From Phycisphaerae bacterium (GTDB taxonomy: Bacteria; Planctomycetota; Phycisphaerae; SM23-33), in contig JASLNT010000090.1 of assembly GCA_030745875.1 (NCBI GenBank), positions 1 through 64,000 of the forward strand: 64,000 bases of DNA. Reading direction: 5' to 3'. Position 1 is the stretch's first letter. Every line of letters starts with the position of its first letter. Below are positions 25,951 to 35,501 of the stretch, one piece after another. The notes beneath the pieces were generated by a model that worked only from the letters and a program-made list of their open reading frames with translations, was not told the DNA's origin and searched no databases. A program made the translations under genes and the position numbers.

Positions 25951-27282
25951 TTATTTAATGGAGACCGTTGTTTTCGATTTAGCGATGGTGCGCATCGGGG
26001 TGGTGGTAACGGCCGGTTTGCTTTTGTTCGGATCAACCGATATTCGCGAGCTTATCTGCTTCAGTGTCTTAACACCGATCAACTTCCCGAAAATCGGGGC
26101 GGTTATCATCACCGCTACTCTCGTGGTGTCCGCTGATCCGCCTTTTGGTACACTCCCTGTGTACGAGCATACGCCGCCTCAGCCATACTTCATGCTGGTC
26201 GACGAGGCTACTCGCCTCCCGCTCAGCATGGTTACTGTCGGTGGTCTGGCGTCGCCTCCGCGCGTGAAGTCCAGCGGTCCGTAGATCTCCGAGCCCGAGC
26301 CCACCACCGACACCGCATTGGCCGACAGTCCGACCTTGCCCGCTCTGTAGCTGGCTGCGAAGTCCAGGCGAACCGGGGCTCCGATTCGAAGCGTGTTTAT
26401 CATTCCGTCCTGAATTTCGTACTTGGGTGTCGACATTCCGGGCCTGAACTTCAATGTCGTCGCGCTGCGCGACACCAGCCCGTAAGCCAGTTTGTAAGTT
26501 CCCGCCGGTATCCCCAAATCACCGTCGGTCTTCACGTCGAAGGCGCAATCGGATCCGATCAGGACCAGAGATTTCAGTGAATTGGCGGGGAATTTCGCTT
26601 TGACCTGCCCGACGGCGGTGTCGGAAAGCCGCTCGTAGTCGATACTCGTTCCGTCCGAGGCCACCTTGAGTCGGTAGAGATCCTTTCCGATTCTGTGGAC
26701 GCCTCTCAGCGGAATCGCCGACCTGCTCGATCCTATCAGTATCGCGTCACCGCCGAATCCGGAGGGTTTCTGGCTGAACGCGCCGTCCATGTTATCGTCC
26801 AGGATACGCACCGGGGTGCGCCCCAGCATTCCAGCCATGCTTGACAGGATCGTCGCCTGGCCCCAGCAGCTTACGGTCTTCTTGTTGTAGCTGACTCTCA
26901 TGCCCACCAGGCGAATAGCGTACGACTGGTCGCCGGACTTACCGGAGATCAGCATCGTGCCCGACGAGGGGATCGTGGCCCATTCGGTCTTTGAGATGGT
27001 TCCGTCTCCGTTGCGGTCGAAGCCCAGGAGGAACTTCTTACCGACCACGCGGGCTGAAGTCTTGACCGACTTTCCGGCGACTTTGATGCCCATGGACGAT
27101 GAACTTCCGACGCTGAAGCGATTATAGCCCGACACCAACGCCGGAGTCTGAGCCCTGGAGGCGCCTCTGGCGTCATACTTCAGCGCGATCGTTCCGGTCG
27201 GTTCGGTTGCGGTTTTCGCCCCCACGCCGGAAACGGTTAGAAGCATCGTTGAGACCAGAACTGCGATAGTGAGATATCTCAT
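25951..27282 (-). CDS. undescribed exported selenoprotein, copy 2 (Sec at residue 368)
   Basis: From ATG 27282 (GAAGGAA seven bases upstream) the frame meets TGA at 26179-26181 and continues for 75 codons to TAA 25951-25953, giving 443 residues. It has a signal peptide (1-23), an EF-hand-like calcium loop DRNGDGTISKTEW, a second Asp-rich segment VRILDDNMDGAFS, and the C-terminal motif MKYG-U-GGVCSYTGSVPK. Copy 1 shares the VR(I/V)xDxN segment, the Sec motif and an aligned V-x-I-x-x-x-PxF segment after it. The tail beyond that is longer than in copy 1 and rich in Lys/Thr. It stands alone with its own promoter and terminator. Function is unknown; an extracytoplasmic site and calcium binding are inferred. 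Confidence 0.84.
26148..26181 (-). promoter_or_regulatory. Sec UGA codon and bacterial SECIS hairpin of copy 2
   Basis: Fourteen bases after the TGA (26179-26181), a perfect 6-bp stem GUACAC/GUGUAC (26159-26164 with 26148-26153) closes a 5-nt loop AGGGA with G in the second position. Against copy 1 the second pair of the stem changes from C-G to U-A, a compensatory change. Confidence 0.82.
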
Positions 27283-27342
27283 GATTGCGTTCCTTCGATT
27301 ATGCAGATATACGCAAAGACGGTCTGCGGCTACAATGTTGTA

Positions 27343-27371
27343 ATTATATCGGCTGTAACGGCCTGCGACAA
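27343..27371 (-). promoter_or_regulatory. promoter of the second novel selenoprotein gene
   Basis: On the minus strand TTGTCG (27366-27371) and a perfect TATAAT (27343-27348) are 17 bases apart. Predicted leader length is about 54 bases. Confidence 0.7.
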
Positions 27372-27397
27372 CGGCAAACATTAATTCCATTTCGATC

Positions 27398-28015
27398 TCA
27401 TGGATCGTTTCGGTTGCATATCACCGTAAAATCGTTGGGCAGGTAATCGTCTATTAGACGTACTTTACAGGGCATTGGTTCCAGAATTCTCAGAACTTCG
27501 TCCGGATCGTAGTACGCGCAGTGCGGATATCGCATTCTGCAACGGGTGTGCAGGAGGTTAACAACCATGTGCTCGGTCGAGAGTTCCAGCATTCTATTCA
27601 ACGCTTCGGGCAGGAACTCGGTGTTGTTGCCCAACTCCAGGTTCAGCGTTCCCGAACAGAACACCACGTTGAAACGCTCCGGCGGGTCCATTACCTGTTC
27701 GTTCGGGTCGAATATGTCGCCTGAGACGAATCGGGCGTCGGGGCTTTGTTGGGCGGCTGACGCTGTCATCTCCTCCAGCAGATCAACGCCGCAGTAATCG
27801 GCGGATATTCCGCGTTCTTTGAGATATATCCAGAGATCGCCCAGCCCGCATCCCACGTCAAGCACTGTCCGTCCGTCGAGCGATACGTTGTCGGTCAGTA
27901 CGGTGAACCGGATATGCTGTGCTTCGGCGCTGGCCCAATCGACCACATCGTAGTTTTCCTTCCGGGTTGCGATCCGCGGTTGGTAATGATGTCGTATCTG
28001 CCTGGATTTGGCCAT
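27398..28015 (-). CDS. class I SAM-dependent methyltransferase
   Basis: 205 residues. Motif I is TVLDVGCGLGDLW, motif II GVDLLEEM, and FNVVFCSGTLNLELGNN corresponds to the post-I/motif III region. The C-terminus contains MRYPHCAYYDPDEVLRIL. The substrate is unknown. It is 17 bases downstream of the 539-residue unknown gene that itself follows dapF, so the three probably form an operon. Confidence 0.85.
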   Translation of the reverse strand: MAKSRQIRHHYQPRIATRKENYDVVDWASAEAQHIRFTVLTDNVSLDGRTVLDVGCGLGDLWIYLKERGISADYCGVDLLEEMTASAAQQSPDARFVSGDIFDPNEQVMDPPERFNVVFCSGTLNLELGNNTEFLPEALNRMLELSTEHMVVNLLHTRCRMRYPHCAYYDPDEVLRILEPMPCKVRLIDDYLPNDFTVICNRNDP

Positions 28016-28032
28016 TGACGGTTCTTTCGCCT

Positions 28033-29652
28033 CTACGTCTCTGTATAGATTCGGGCGTTTGCGATTAGATTATTATAGAAATTGTCTCCGCCCAGTGCGA
28101 CCGCCCAAGGCCAGATCGCCCCGCGCGAGTCCCAATAGCCCAGTTCCGCGGTGTGCATGTCGCCTGCGATTTGCTCCACCATCGCGTCGGTCGTGCGGGT
28201 CTCGAGTTGCCTGGCTCGTTTTGAAAGGCTGCGGATCTCCTGACCTTTGGGGTCGGTTTTCGCCAGTTCGCGTCTGGTCTGGTCGAGGCGGTCCATCTCC
28301 TCCAGCAGGGGGCGTTGCGTCTGTTCCCGCCATTCCTGACGTCCGTTGGGCGTGCGGAAGGCCTCCAGACGCCGGCGGGCGTCGTCGGCTAATTGACTCC
28401 ACTCGGAGCCCAGGCGATGTGCGGGGATTATGTCGGCGTTCATGGCGGATTGCAGATACTTCGGCGGGCGGATTGGCGTTTCGATGGTCCGCAGGGCGTC
28501 GAGAAAGCCCAGACGCACGCGCACAATCGGCTGAAGGCGGTCTGGAAGGAGCCCGGATGTCTGGAGTTTCTCCTCCAGGCGGATCGCCGCGGGCATGTAC
28601 AGCGAACCGCGGTGGGGCAGCGCGAGCGCTCGCCCGCGGGGTCCGATGCGAGCCTGCATCACCATCACCATCGCCTTGCCAGCCAGCGCAATAACTCCCG
28701 CATCTCTCAGGGCGTCGACGGGAATTCGTCCGCCCTCAAGCAGATCGAAGCGCATGTCGGTTATCTGGAGCCCGCCTTGGCGCAGCGATACTCCGCTGCG
28801 AACCATACGCCCGTGTCGAGCGAAGGTGGCGAAGAAGGGCAATTCGCCTGCGTCGACATCAAGCGGGCGAAGGGGCTGGTTCGTTTCGGTGATCGCTGAG
28901 TTGTACAGATCGGCCGCCGTTTCGTATTTTCCGGTGAACACCTCCAGCAACGCGGTTTGTGCGGCATCGCGTCCGCACGCCAGAAGCTCCGACGTGAGCC
29001 CCAGCGATATTTGCGGACCCATGCATCGATTCATCCACAGGCGGTAGAGCTCCACCAGCGTTTCGGCGCCCGCGGTGTCGATGAATTCCGCCAGCATGCC
29101 CCGTTGCCCGTCGATCCAGTTTTCGATGCGCTCGCGAGAGTCGTCTCCCGGGAACACATTGAGCATATCGTCGCGGGCGATGTCGATAATCTCGTTGAGA
29201 AACACCTTCGTTTGTGCTGCGCCCAGATCGCCGACCACCCGGTGCAGATCGCGACTTTGAACGTAGCTTGGCCCGATAAGCTGCCAGTTGTCGCTTGGCG
29301 AGAAGCGGTCGTACAGGTCGTCAACCGAGCATCCGAGCTTACCGGCCAGTACGTTGGTCTTCATCCCTGTGAACTGTTCGAACCGGCGGATTTCGAGCGG
29401 TTGTCGCCCGAGGAAGCTGAAGTAGAATATTGCGGCGCCCCAATCTGCGGCTCCGCTGCGGTAAAATCGCTCCCTGGCGATGCGCATCTGCGTTTCGCAG
29501 TCGTCGGCGACAGTCGCTCCGATGGACGTAAACGCGACATCGACATCTTCGATACAATGACACGTCGAATGCCCGCGATGGGCCAGGGCCTGCAGTTTGG
29601 GCGGAACATCCCAGAGGGTGTGGCAGTTCTGGTCGATGCTGATCAGTTCCAT
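28033..29652 (-). CDS. large protein of unknown function downstream of dapF
   Basis: 539 residues from ATG 29652 (GGAG eight bases upstream, 14 bases after the dapF stop). No signal peptide or membrane helix is evident. The N-terminus has a Cys/His-containing stretch (SIDQNCHTLWDVPP, HSTCHCIEDVDVAF). The middle is helical, and a charged, coiled-coil-like region with RTPNGRQEWREQTQRP and RSLSKRARQLETRTT lies near the C-terminus before YWDSRGAIWPWAVALGG. I recognise no family. Tight spacing to dapF and to the methyltransferase suggests co-expression, but not a shared pathway. Confidence 0.7.
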   Translation of the reverse strand: MELISIDQNCHTLWDVPPKLQALAHRGHSTCHCIEDVDVAFTSIGATVADDCETQMRIARERFYRSGAADWGAAIFYFSFLGRQPLEIRRFEQFTGMKTNVLAGKLGCSVDDLYDRFSPSDNWQLIGPSYVQSRDLHRVVGDLGAAQTKVFLNEIIDIARDDMLNVFPGDDSRERIENWIDGQRGMLAEFIDTAGAETLVELYRLWMNRCMGPQISLGLTSELLACGRDAAQTALLEVFTGKYETAADLYNSAITETNQPLRPLDVDAGELPFFATFARHGRMVRSGVSLRQGGLQITDMRFDLLEGGRIPVDALRDAGVIALAGKAMVMVMQARIGPRGRALALPHRGSLYMPAAIRLEEKLQTSGLLPDRLQPIVRVRLGFLDALRTIETPIRPPKYLQSAMNADIIPAHRLGSEWSQLADDARRRLEAFRTPNGRQEWREQTQRPLLEEMDRLDQTRRELAKTDPKGQEIRSLSKRARQLETRTTDAMVEQIAGDMHTAELGYWDSRGAIWPWAVALGGDNFYNNLIANARIYTET

Positions 29653-29666
29653 TGCGCGGGCTCCTG

Positions 29667-30572
29667 CTAATCCACCGGCCGCAACGCCAGCTTCGCCAGG
29701 TCCGGACACAGCGTCGCCGAGTAGCTGCACCGCACGAGCGTTTCGAGGCAGAGGTCGGTGACCGTGTCGTTTTCGTCTATGCCCACGTATACCCGCAGCA
29801 CGTCTCCGCTGCGTGTGCGAAGCCGCACCGGTCGGTCGTTGCTCGTGTATTCAGCGCCCCAGTCGAACCGTCCGGCCGCCAGAATCGCCGCCGACGCAGA
29901 CCCCGTACCGCACGCCAGCGTCTCGGCCTCCACGCCGTATTCGTATGTGCGAATTGCAAGCTCGCCTTCGCCCAGCACCTGTACGAAATTCACGTTTACG
30001 CCTCGCGGCTGGGGGAAGCATTCATGATGTCGCAGCAGGGGGCCCAGGCGCCCGACCGGAGCGGTATCCGCATCGTCAACGTACACCACCAGATGTTCGC
30101 ATCCGGTGACGATATAGTCGCACTCCACCAACTCACCGTCGACCTGGATATTCATGTGGGTCTGTTTCTCTTCAGGCAGGGGGATGCAGACGCGCGTGTA
30201 TCCGTCGTCCAGGTTCTGTCCCAGCACTACGCCCGCTGCGGTCAGGACGCTGACTTCTCCATCGCTTACGATTCCCTGACCGACCGCCCAGCGAACGAAG
30301 CACGCCGTACCATTTCCGCACAGCGTCGATTCAGTACCGTCCATCTCGAGGAACTTGGCGGCGATGTCGGCGACGCCTTCGATCTCCGGTTCAACAGCGA
30401 AGACAATACCGTCGGCTCCGACGCCCAATCCGCGGCGGCAGAGCGTACGCGTGAAATGCGCCAACCGCTCCTGCGACACGAGAATCTCATCGAACCGTCC
30501 GTCACGATTGTCCATGCAAAGAAAATCGTTACCGCTGCCCGACCATTTGCTGAATCTAACTTCATTGTCCAT
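29667..30572 (-). CDS. dapF: diaminopimelate epimerase
   Basis: 301 residues. It interconverts LL- and meso-diaminopimelate for lysine and peptidoglycan synthesis. The duplicated fold starts with FSKWSGSGNDFLCMDNRDG. The two catalytic cysteines are in LCGNGTACF and TLACGTGSASA. GLGVGADGIVF is also typical. Length is slightly above the usual 270-280 residues. It is the first gene of a likely three-gene operon. Confidence 0.93.
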   Translation of the reverse strand: MDNEVRFSKWSGSGNDFLCMDNRDGRFDEILVSQERLAHFTRTLCRRGLGVGADGIVFAVEPEIEGVADIAAKFLEMDGTESTLCGNGTACFVRWAVGQGIVSDGEVSVLTAAGVVLGQNLDDGYTRVCIPLPEEKQTHMNIQVDGELVECDYIVTGCEHLVVYVDDADTAPVGRLGPLLRHHECFPQPRGVNVNFVQVLGEGELAIRTYEYGVEAETLACGTGSASAAILAAGRFDWGAEYTSNDRPVRLRTRSGDVLRVYVGIDENDTVTDLCLETLVRCSYSATLCPDLAKLALRPVD

Positions 30573-30707
30573 TGTCGCGAATTCCTGAATCCCTGATCAG
30601 GCGTCATTGTAGCCGTCCGGTGATGGAATTTACAGCTTACGGGCGTCTTTCAATGCTCCAGTGGGCGATAACTTGCCGTTTTATGTGATATTTTCCGATG
30701 CTTCGGG

Positions 30708-30735
30708 TTGACTTCTGCGCGAGAGTTTCTAAGCT
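30708..30735 (+). promoter_or_regulatory. promoter of tRNA-Leu
   Basis: TTGACT (30708-30713) and TAAGCT (30730-30735), 16 bases apart, lie about 38 bases before the tRNA. Confidence 0.55.
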
Positions 30736-30773
30736 ACTGAATCCCGGAGCGGTTGTATCGCGCTCCGCTGCCC

Positions 30774-30857
30774 GCGGCCGTGGCGGAATTGGCAGACGCG
30801 CAGGCTTCAGGTGCCTGTGTCCTTAGGGACGTGGAGGTTCGACTCCTCTCGGCCGCA
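30774..30857 (+). tRNA. tRNA-Leu (anticodon CAG)
   Basis: The 84 bases have a GCGGCCG/CGGCCGC acceptor stem with discriminator A. The anticodon stem-loop CAGGC-TTCAGGT-GCCTG gives CAG. A class II variable arm (TCCTTAGGGA region) and T-arm GAGGTTCGACTCCTC complete the cloverleaf. CCA is not encoded. Confidence 0.96.
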
Positions 30858-30890
30858 TTTCTTATTCGACGGGGGTTCGTCTCACCGAGT

Positions 30891-31628
30891 TTATCCCATG
30901 CACCATCCGCCGTCGACCCTTAGCGTTTGTGCGGTGATGTATTCGTTTCGGCAGAGGAAGATCACCGCCGCCGCGATGTCTTCCGGCCGACCGGTTCGCT
31001 TCATGGGCACTTGTGCGAGCACTCGCTGCTTCTGGGCGTCGGAAATATCGTCCTCCCACATGATCGCTCCGGGGGCGATAGCGTTTACGCGGACGTTGGG
31101 GGCGAGCGCTTTGGCGGCGGATTTGGTTAGTGCGAGCAGGGCGGCTTTCGAAGCGCAGTAGGCGGGCAGTGCGGCGCGAGGATCTTCAGCCGACACGTCG
31201 GTAATGTTGACAATCACCGCCCCGGGGCTCAACAGGTCGATCGCCCGGGCGATGCACAGCGCCGGGGCTCGCGCGTTTACGGCCATTTCGCGGTCCCACT
31301 GGTCGGCGGTCAGAGCGGCCAGCGGTGTTTGGTGGTATACCGAGGCGTTGTTGACCAGCACGTTGAGCGGTTGGGGCGAATCGGAGAACATCTCCGCTGC
31401 GCGTGCGAACATTGCTTCGATCTGATCCGGGCTCGCCAGATCCGCGCAGATCAGTTCGGCGCGCCGTCCGAGGCTCCGGATTGTTGCGGCGGTGGCGTGG
31501 GCGTCTTCTTCGGAGCGGTTATAGTGAACGATCACGTCGGCTCCGGCTTGGGCGAGCGCCAAAGCGATACATCTTCCCACGCGCTTGGCTGCGCCGGTGA
31601 CCAGGGCTGTCTTTCCGTTCAGGACCAT
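30891..31628 (-). CDS. short-chain dehydrogenase/reductase
   Basis: 245 residues. Classical SDR: TALVTGAAKRVGRCIA (cofactor loop with basic residues that suggest NADPH), NVLVNNASVYHQTP, and active site YCASKAALLALTKS, ending in the usual SDR tail LRVDGGWCMG. It resembles FabG or pteridine reductases, and the substrate cannot be assigned. It lies 21 bases after the M42 peptidase gene on the same strand. Confidence 0.85.
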   Translation of the reverse strand: MVLNGKTALVTGAAKRVGRCIALALAQAGADVIVHYNRSEEDAHATAATIRSLGRRAELICADLASPDQIEAMFARAAEMFSDSPQPLNVLVNNASVYHQTPLAALTADQWDREMAVNARAPALCIARAIDLLSPGAVIVNITDVSAEDPRAALPAYCASKAALLALTKSAAKALAPNVRVNAIAPGAIMWEDDISDAQKQRVLAQVPMKRTGRPEDIAAAVIFLCRNEYITAQTLRVDGGWCMG

Positions 31629-31649
31629 GGCAAGACCCGCGTGCGGATG

Positions 31650-32720
31650 TCAGACTTTGACTTTGAACATCTCGCCTTTCTTCAGATCGAGGCAGAAGGC
31701 GGCCAGCAGTTCAGCGGTTTTTTGCAGGTCGCGAAGATCGAGCATTTCGACCGTCGTGTGCATGTAACGGTTGGGGATACCTATGACCGATGACGGAACA
31801 CCGCCGATCTTATTGTGGATCGCCATTGCGTCAGTGCCTCCCGTGAGGCTGAAGGCTTCGATCTGGAGATTGATTTTCTTCTTCTTGGCGATGTCTCTTA
31901 TGCGTTTGACAAGCACCGGATGGTGTTCCCGCCCGATGGTTATGCTGGGTCCGTTGCTCATCTTGACTTCACCGTGCTGCTTTGCGTCGATTCCCGGCGT
32001 GTCAGTGGCGTGCGTTACGTCTATCGCGATCGCCGCGTCGGGCGTCAGGTTCACCACGTTCATCTGCGCACCTGCGCCTCCCACCTCCTCCTGGACGCTG
32101 CTGCAGGCGATTATTGCGCAATTGAGTTTCTTCTTTGCCGCTCCGGCCAGGCGGAGAGCCTCAATCGCCGACCACGTTCCCACGCGATTGTCGAAGGCCC
32201 GGGCCACGCCGATATTCTTATCGAGCAGCTCGAAGCTGTCGACGAAAGTGATCGGGTCGCCGACGGCTACTCGTTTTCGGGCGGCTTTTCCGTCTTTGGC
32301 TCCGATGTCAATGAAACACTCGTGCATCTTGGGCGCTTTGCTGTCTTTGGTCCGGTCCTGCAGATGTATCGCCGTGGCGCCGATAACTCCGCGCACGACG
32401 CCTTTTGCGGTGTATATGTCGACGCGTTTGGTGCGCACCACCGCCGGGTCCACGCCGCCGATACGTTGGAAGTAGACGAAGCCCTTGTCGTCTATGTGCT
32501 TGACCATCAGCCCGAGTTCGTCGGCGTGTCCGTCGAGCATGATGCGCGGCGAGCCTTCGGGGTTGAGGACGGCTATGGCGTTTCCGTAGCTGTCGGTGTG
32601 CACGTCGTCGGCGTACTTGCGGGCGTAGTCGGCCCATACTTTCTGCCCGGGCGATTCGAATCCGCTGGGAGACGGAGTTGTCAGGAGCTGTCGGAGGAAT
32701 TCCAATGACTCTTTACGCAT
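31650..32720 (-). CDS. M42-family metallo-aminopeptidase
   Basis: 356 residues. Cytosolic zinc/cobalt aminopeptidase of the M42 (glutamyl aminopeptidase / cellulase M) family. Metal-site motifs are MLDGHADELG, ARAFDNRVG, SSVQEEVGGAGAQ and IDVTHATDTP; a late GGTDAMAIHNKIGG and GIPNRYMHTTVEM are also typical. It is probably co-transcribed with the SDR downstream. Confidence 0.92.
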   Translation of the reverse strand: MRKESLEFLRQLLTTPSPSGFESPGQKVWADYARKYADDVHTDSYGNAIAVLNPEGSPRIMLDGHADELGLMVKHIDDKGFVYFQRIGGVDPAVVRTKRVDIYTAKGVVRGVIGATAIHLQDRTKDSKAPKMHECFIDIGAKDGKAARKRVAVGDPITFVDSFELLDKNIGVARAFDNRVGTWSAIEALRLAGAAKKKLNCAIIACSSVQEEVGGAGAQMNVVNLTPDAAIAIDVTHATDTPGIDAKQHGEVKMSNGPSITIGREHHPVLVKRIRDIAKKKKINLQIEAFSLTGGTDAMAIHNKIGGVPSSVIGIPNRYMHTTVEMLDLRDLQKTAELLAAFCLDLKKGEMFKVKV

Positions 32721-32966
32721 GTTATTGTCCTTTGCGATTTGCGTTTGAAGTATCGTTTCAGGCGGTCAGCATAGTGCTCCGGCGCGTCTACAGCAAGCAA
32801 TACTCGCGACATAAAGCATTTAGATTGTAACTCGACACTGAGATCGACCGAACAATACAATAGCGCCGCGCCGCAGGAACAGTGCGGGTCCACGAGCCCG
32901 ATTCCCGCCGATCCGTACGTGAGTCGGGGCTCGCAGGGATCCGGTCGCGGACGAAGGGTTGTATGC

Positions 32967-34934
32967 ATGAGAATCGGAATTCGCACCAAATTGCTCGCAT
33001 TACTGGTGGCTGTTGCGCTCCTGCCCCTGATTGCAGCCCTGGTGACGATTACTGTCGGCAGCCGGCAACTTCGCACGGAGCTGTACGGGCAGGCGATATC
33101 GTCCGCCGCTTCCGTGCAGGCTATGGCGCTGGGCGTTTCGCTCAGCAAGGATATCGAGAAGTTCTATGTCGAAATCCAGTACGAGCCTGAGATCATTAAG
33201 GAGCTTTCCGCTCGGACCGAACCGCTGGACCTCCAGGCCGTTGAGGCTGTTGAAGCGGGCTGGGGAGGCGATTCGGCGGTGTTTCATAGCATCCGGGACA
33301 GCAGCATTTCGCGGCGTCTTCGACGTATTCAGAAAGAAGATCCGCTGATAGCGGAGATACTCATAACCGATCGCGCCGGTCGTTTGGCGGCGGCTACTCA
33401 ACAGACCAGCGATTACTACCAAGCCGACGAGGATTGGTGGCAGGGGGCGTGGTGTGAAGGGCAGGGGTGCATTTTTACGCCCCCGGTCAGTTTCGATCAG
33501 AGCGCCGGCGTCTGGTCGATAGACGTGTGCATTCCGATTCGCGACGGTAAGCACGTTGTCGGAATCGCCAAGTTGGTTCTAGACATCTCCGCGTGGGTCA
33601 AGATTCACACCGGTGGTAAAGCCGCCATGATAGGCAACCCCCCGATTTCCGGATCGGTAATGCTTGTCCGCCGCTCCGGGCAGATATTCTATCTCGACGA
33701 CCATTCCGACAACGGTCACAGCGCCTCGCCTGAACCTCTTTCGAGCGTCGTGAGGCAATGGCACGGTCAGATTGCGTCCGGGCGGAATCCGGGGTGGCGA
33801 TTCAACGACGTCGGAATGTTGCAGGGATTCGCACCGCTTGAGATGCCCGAGCGTATCGGACCGAACAAGGTCACCATGCCGTCCTGGTCGCTCGTGTTGA
33901 GCGTCCCGGCTTCGGAGGTCCTGGCGCCGGTGCGCGATCTGGGCGTCAATCTTCTGTGGATAGGTTTGTTGATTATCGGCGCTATCTTCGTATGCGGGCT
34001 GTTCCTGGCCGAACGGGGGCTGGTCAGGCGTCTTCGTTGGCTTGGCGCCGCTGCAAAAAGCGTGACCGAGGATAACCTGTCCCATCGCATCCGGACCGGA
34101 GGCGGTTTTAAGCACTTCCACAGCAGAGACGAGATAGACCAACTGACCGACGATTTCAACGCCATGCTCGGCCGCGTCGAGAAAACCCATCGGATGCTGA
34201 TCGAGGCCAATGAGCTCAAGACAAACTTCATCCGCGTCGCGGGGCACGAACTTCGCACGCCGGTTGCGTATATCCTGGCTATGACGAAGATGCTTGCCGG
34301 GAGCACAGACACCGCCCGCCTGCAGAAAGCCATTGAGACCATGGGCGCCAAGTCGCGCCGTCTGTCGGAGATAATCGATTCGATCTTCAAGCTGCTGCCC
34401 GGGCAGGCCGATGGAGGCAACCTTCGCTACGATGATGTGGACCTGCCAAAGCTCTTGGAGGAGGTCTACCTGGACTGCCGCCCGTTCATCGAACGTCGCG
34501 GTCAGAAGTTCATAATAGAGTCCGGCGACGACATTCCCCGGCTGTGCGTTGACCGCGCCAAGTTGTGCGATGTTCTGGAGAATCTGGTCATCAACTCCGT
34601 GAAGTTCAGCCCTGACGGCGGTACGATCAGACTGCGGGCCGGTAAGCAGCTTGGCGGATACGTCACCATTACAATCGAAGACCAGGGCCCGGGGATCGCC
34701 CCCGAGGATTTGCCTCACGTGTTCGATCCGTTCTACTCGACAAGGGACGTAATGAAACATTCCTCCGGGGATATCGGGTACCAGAAACGCGGGATGGGTC
34801 TGGGGTTGGCGATTGTGAGACATTTCGTGGAAATGCACGGTGGGACAGTACACGTGACGACTTCCGACGAGGGCAGCATATTCACTGTGACCATTCCGAC
34901 CGAACCGCTTCCGGGCAATATCGAAGACAAGTGA
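32967..34934 (+). CDS. membrane sensor histidine kinase
   Basis: 655 residues from ATG 32967 (GAAGG upstream). A first membrane helix (about 7-30) is followed by an extracytoplasmic Cache-like sensor of roughly 300 residues (IRRIQKEDPLIAEILITDRAGR-type region), then a second helix (LLWIGLLIIGAIFVCGLFL) and a HAMP linker. The HisKA domain has the phospho-acceptor His near residue 427 in AGHELRTPVAYI. The HATPase domain has LENLVINSVKF, EDQGPGIAPEDL and GMGLGLAIVRHFVEMHGG. A response regulator is encoded convergently right after it. Confidence 0.92.
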   Translation: MRIGIRTKLLALLVAVALLPLIAALVTITVGSRQLRTELYGQAISSAASVQAMALGVSLSKDIEKFYVEIQYEPEIIKELSARTEPLDLQAVEAVEAGWGGDSAVFHSIRDSSISRRLRRIQKEDPLIAEILITDRAGRLAAATQQTSDYYQADEDWWQGAWCEGQGCIFTPPVSFDQSAGVWSIDVCIPIRDGKHVVGIAKLVLDISAWVKIHTGGKAAMIGNPPISGSVMLVRRSGQIFYLDDHSDNGHSASPEPLSSVVRQWHGQIASGRNPGWRFNDVGMLQGFAPLEMPERIGPNKVTMPSWSLVLSVPASEVLAPVRDLGVNLLWIGLLIIGAIFVCGLFLAERGLVRRLRWLGAAAKSVTEDNLSHRIRTGGGFKHFHSRDEIDQLTDDFNAMLGRVEKTHRMLIEANELKTNFIRVAGHELRTPVAYILAMTKMLAGSTDTARLQKAIETMGAKSRRLSEIIDSIFKLLPGQADGGNLRYDDVDLPKLLEEVYLDCRPFIERRGQKFIIESGDDIPRLCVDRAKLCDVLENLVINSVKFSPDGGTIRLRAGKQLGGYVTITIEDQGPGIAPEDLPHVFDPFYSTRDVMKHSSGDIGYQKRGMGLGLAIVRHFVEMHGGTVHVTTSDEGSIFTVTIPTEPLPGNIEDK

Positions 34935-34956
34935 GATCCGCCCCGATCGACGAGCT

Positions 34957-35340
34957 CTAGTTACCGTTGGTTCCGATGAGTACGGTGAGCGTTGAGATGA
35001 CCTGATCGGGATCGAACGGTTTGGTGAAGTATGCGTCAGCCCCGGCTTCTAATCCTTTCTGGCGACAGTCATCACCGTCCATCGCAGTAATCATGACGAT
35101 GGGCAACTTATCTGCGGCCGCCTGGGATTTCAGGCGTCGACAGGTTTCAAATCCATCGATTTCCGGCAGCATCAGATCGAGCAGGACCGCGTCGGCGTGG
35201 CACTCGTCGCACAGTTCGATCGCCTGTGCTCCGGTGTAGGCGGCTCGCGAGTCGAAACCATGCACGTCGAGCAACTCGCACTGAAGTTGGTTCATTTCGT
35301 GATCGTCTTCTACAACCAGTACAACAGGTCTTTCAGGCAT
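34957..35340 (-). CDS. single-domain response regulator (CheY-like receiver)
   Basis: 127 residues comprising only a receiver domain. EDDHEMNQ gives the acidic pair, DAVLLDLMLPEIDGF contains the phospho-acceptor Asp, and PIVMITAMDG and YFTKPFDP hold the conserved Thr/Ser and Lys. No output domain follows, so it signals by protein contact. It ends convergently with the histidine kinase at 32967-34934, its likely but unproven partner. Confidence 0.92.
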   Translation of the reverse strand: MPERPVVLVVEDDHEMNQLQCELLDVHGFDSRAAYTGAQAIELCDECHADAVLLDLMLPEIDGFETCRRLKSQAAADKLPIVMITAMDGDDCRQKGLEAGADAYFTKPFDPDQVISTLTVLIGTNGN

Positions 35341-35501
35341 GTGCTCGCACCAAAATAACGAATGACTGACTCAGCTCAGAGAAAATCGGCCAAATCAGCA
35401 GTTTCTCCTTGAGTATAATATAGCAGTATATGATGCTTTGGGATGACTAATTTGGTATTTTTTTCGCCAGGCCGATTTTTGTGGTGTTTTTGTGAGTTTT
35501 T

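Noticed and set aside
27392..27400. TGA ending the methyltransferase gene at 27398 as a Sec codon
   Set aside because: The downstream frame closes after four codons and nothing family-like follows.
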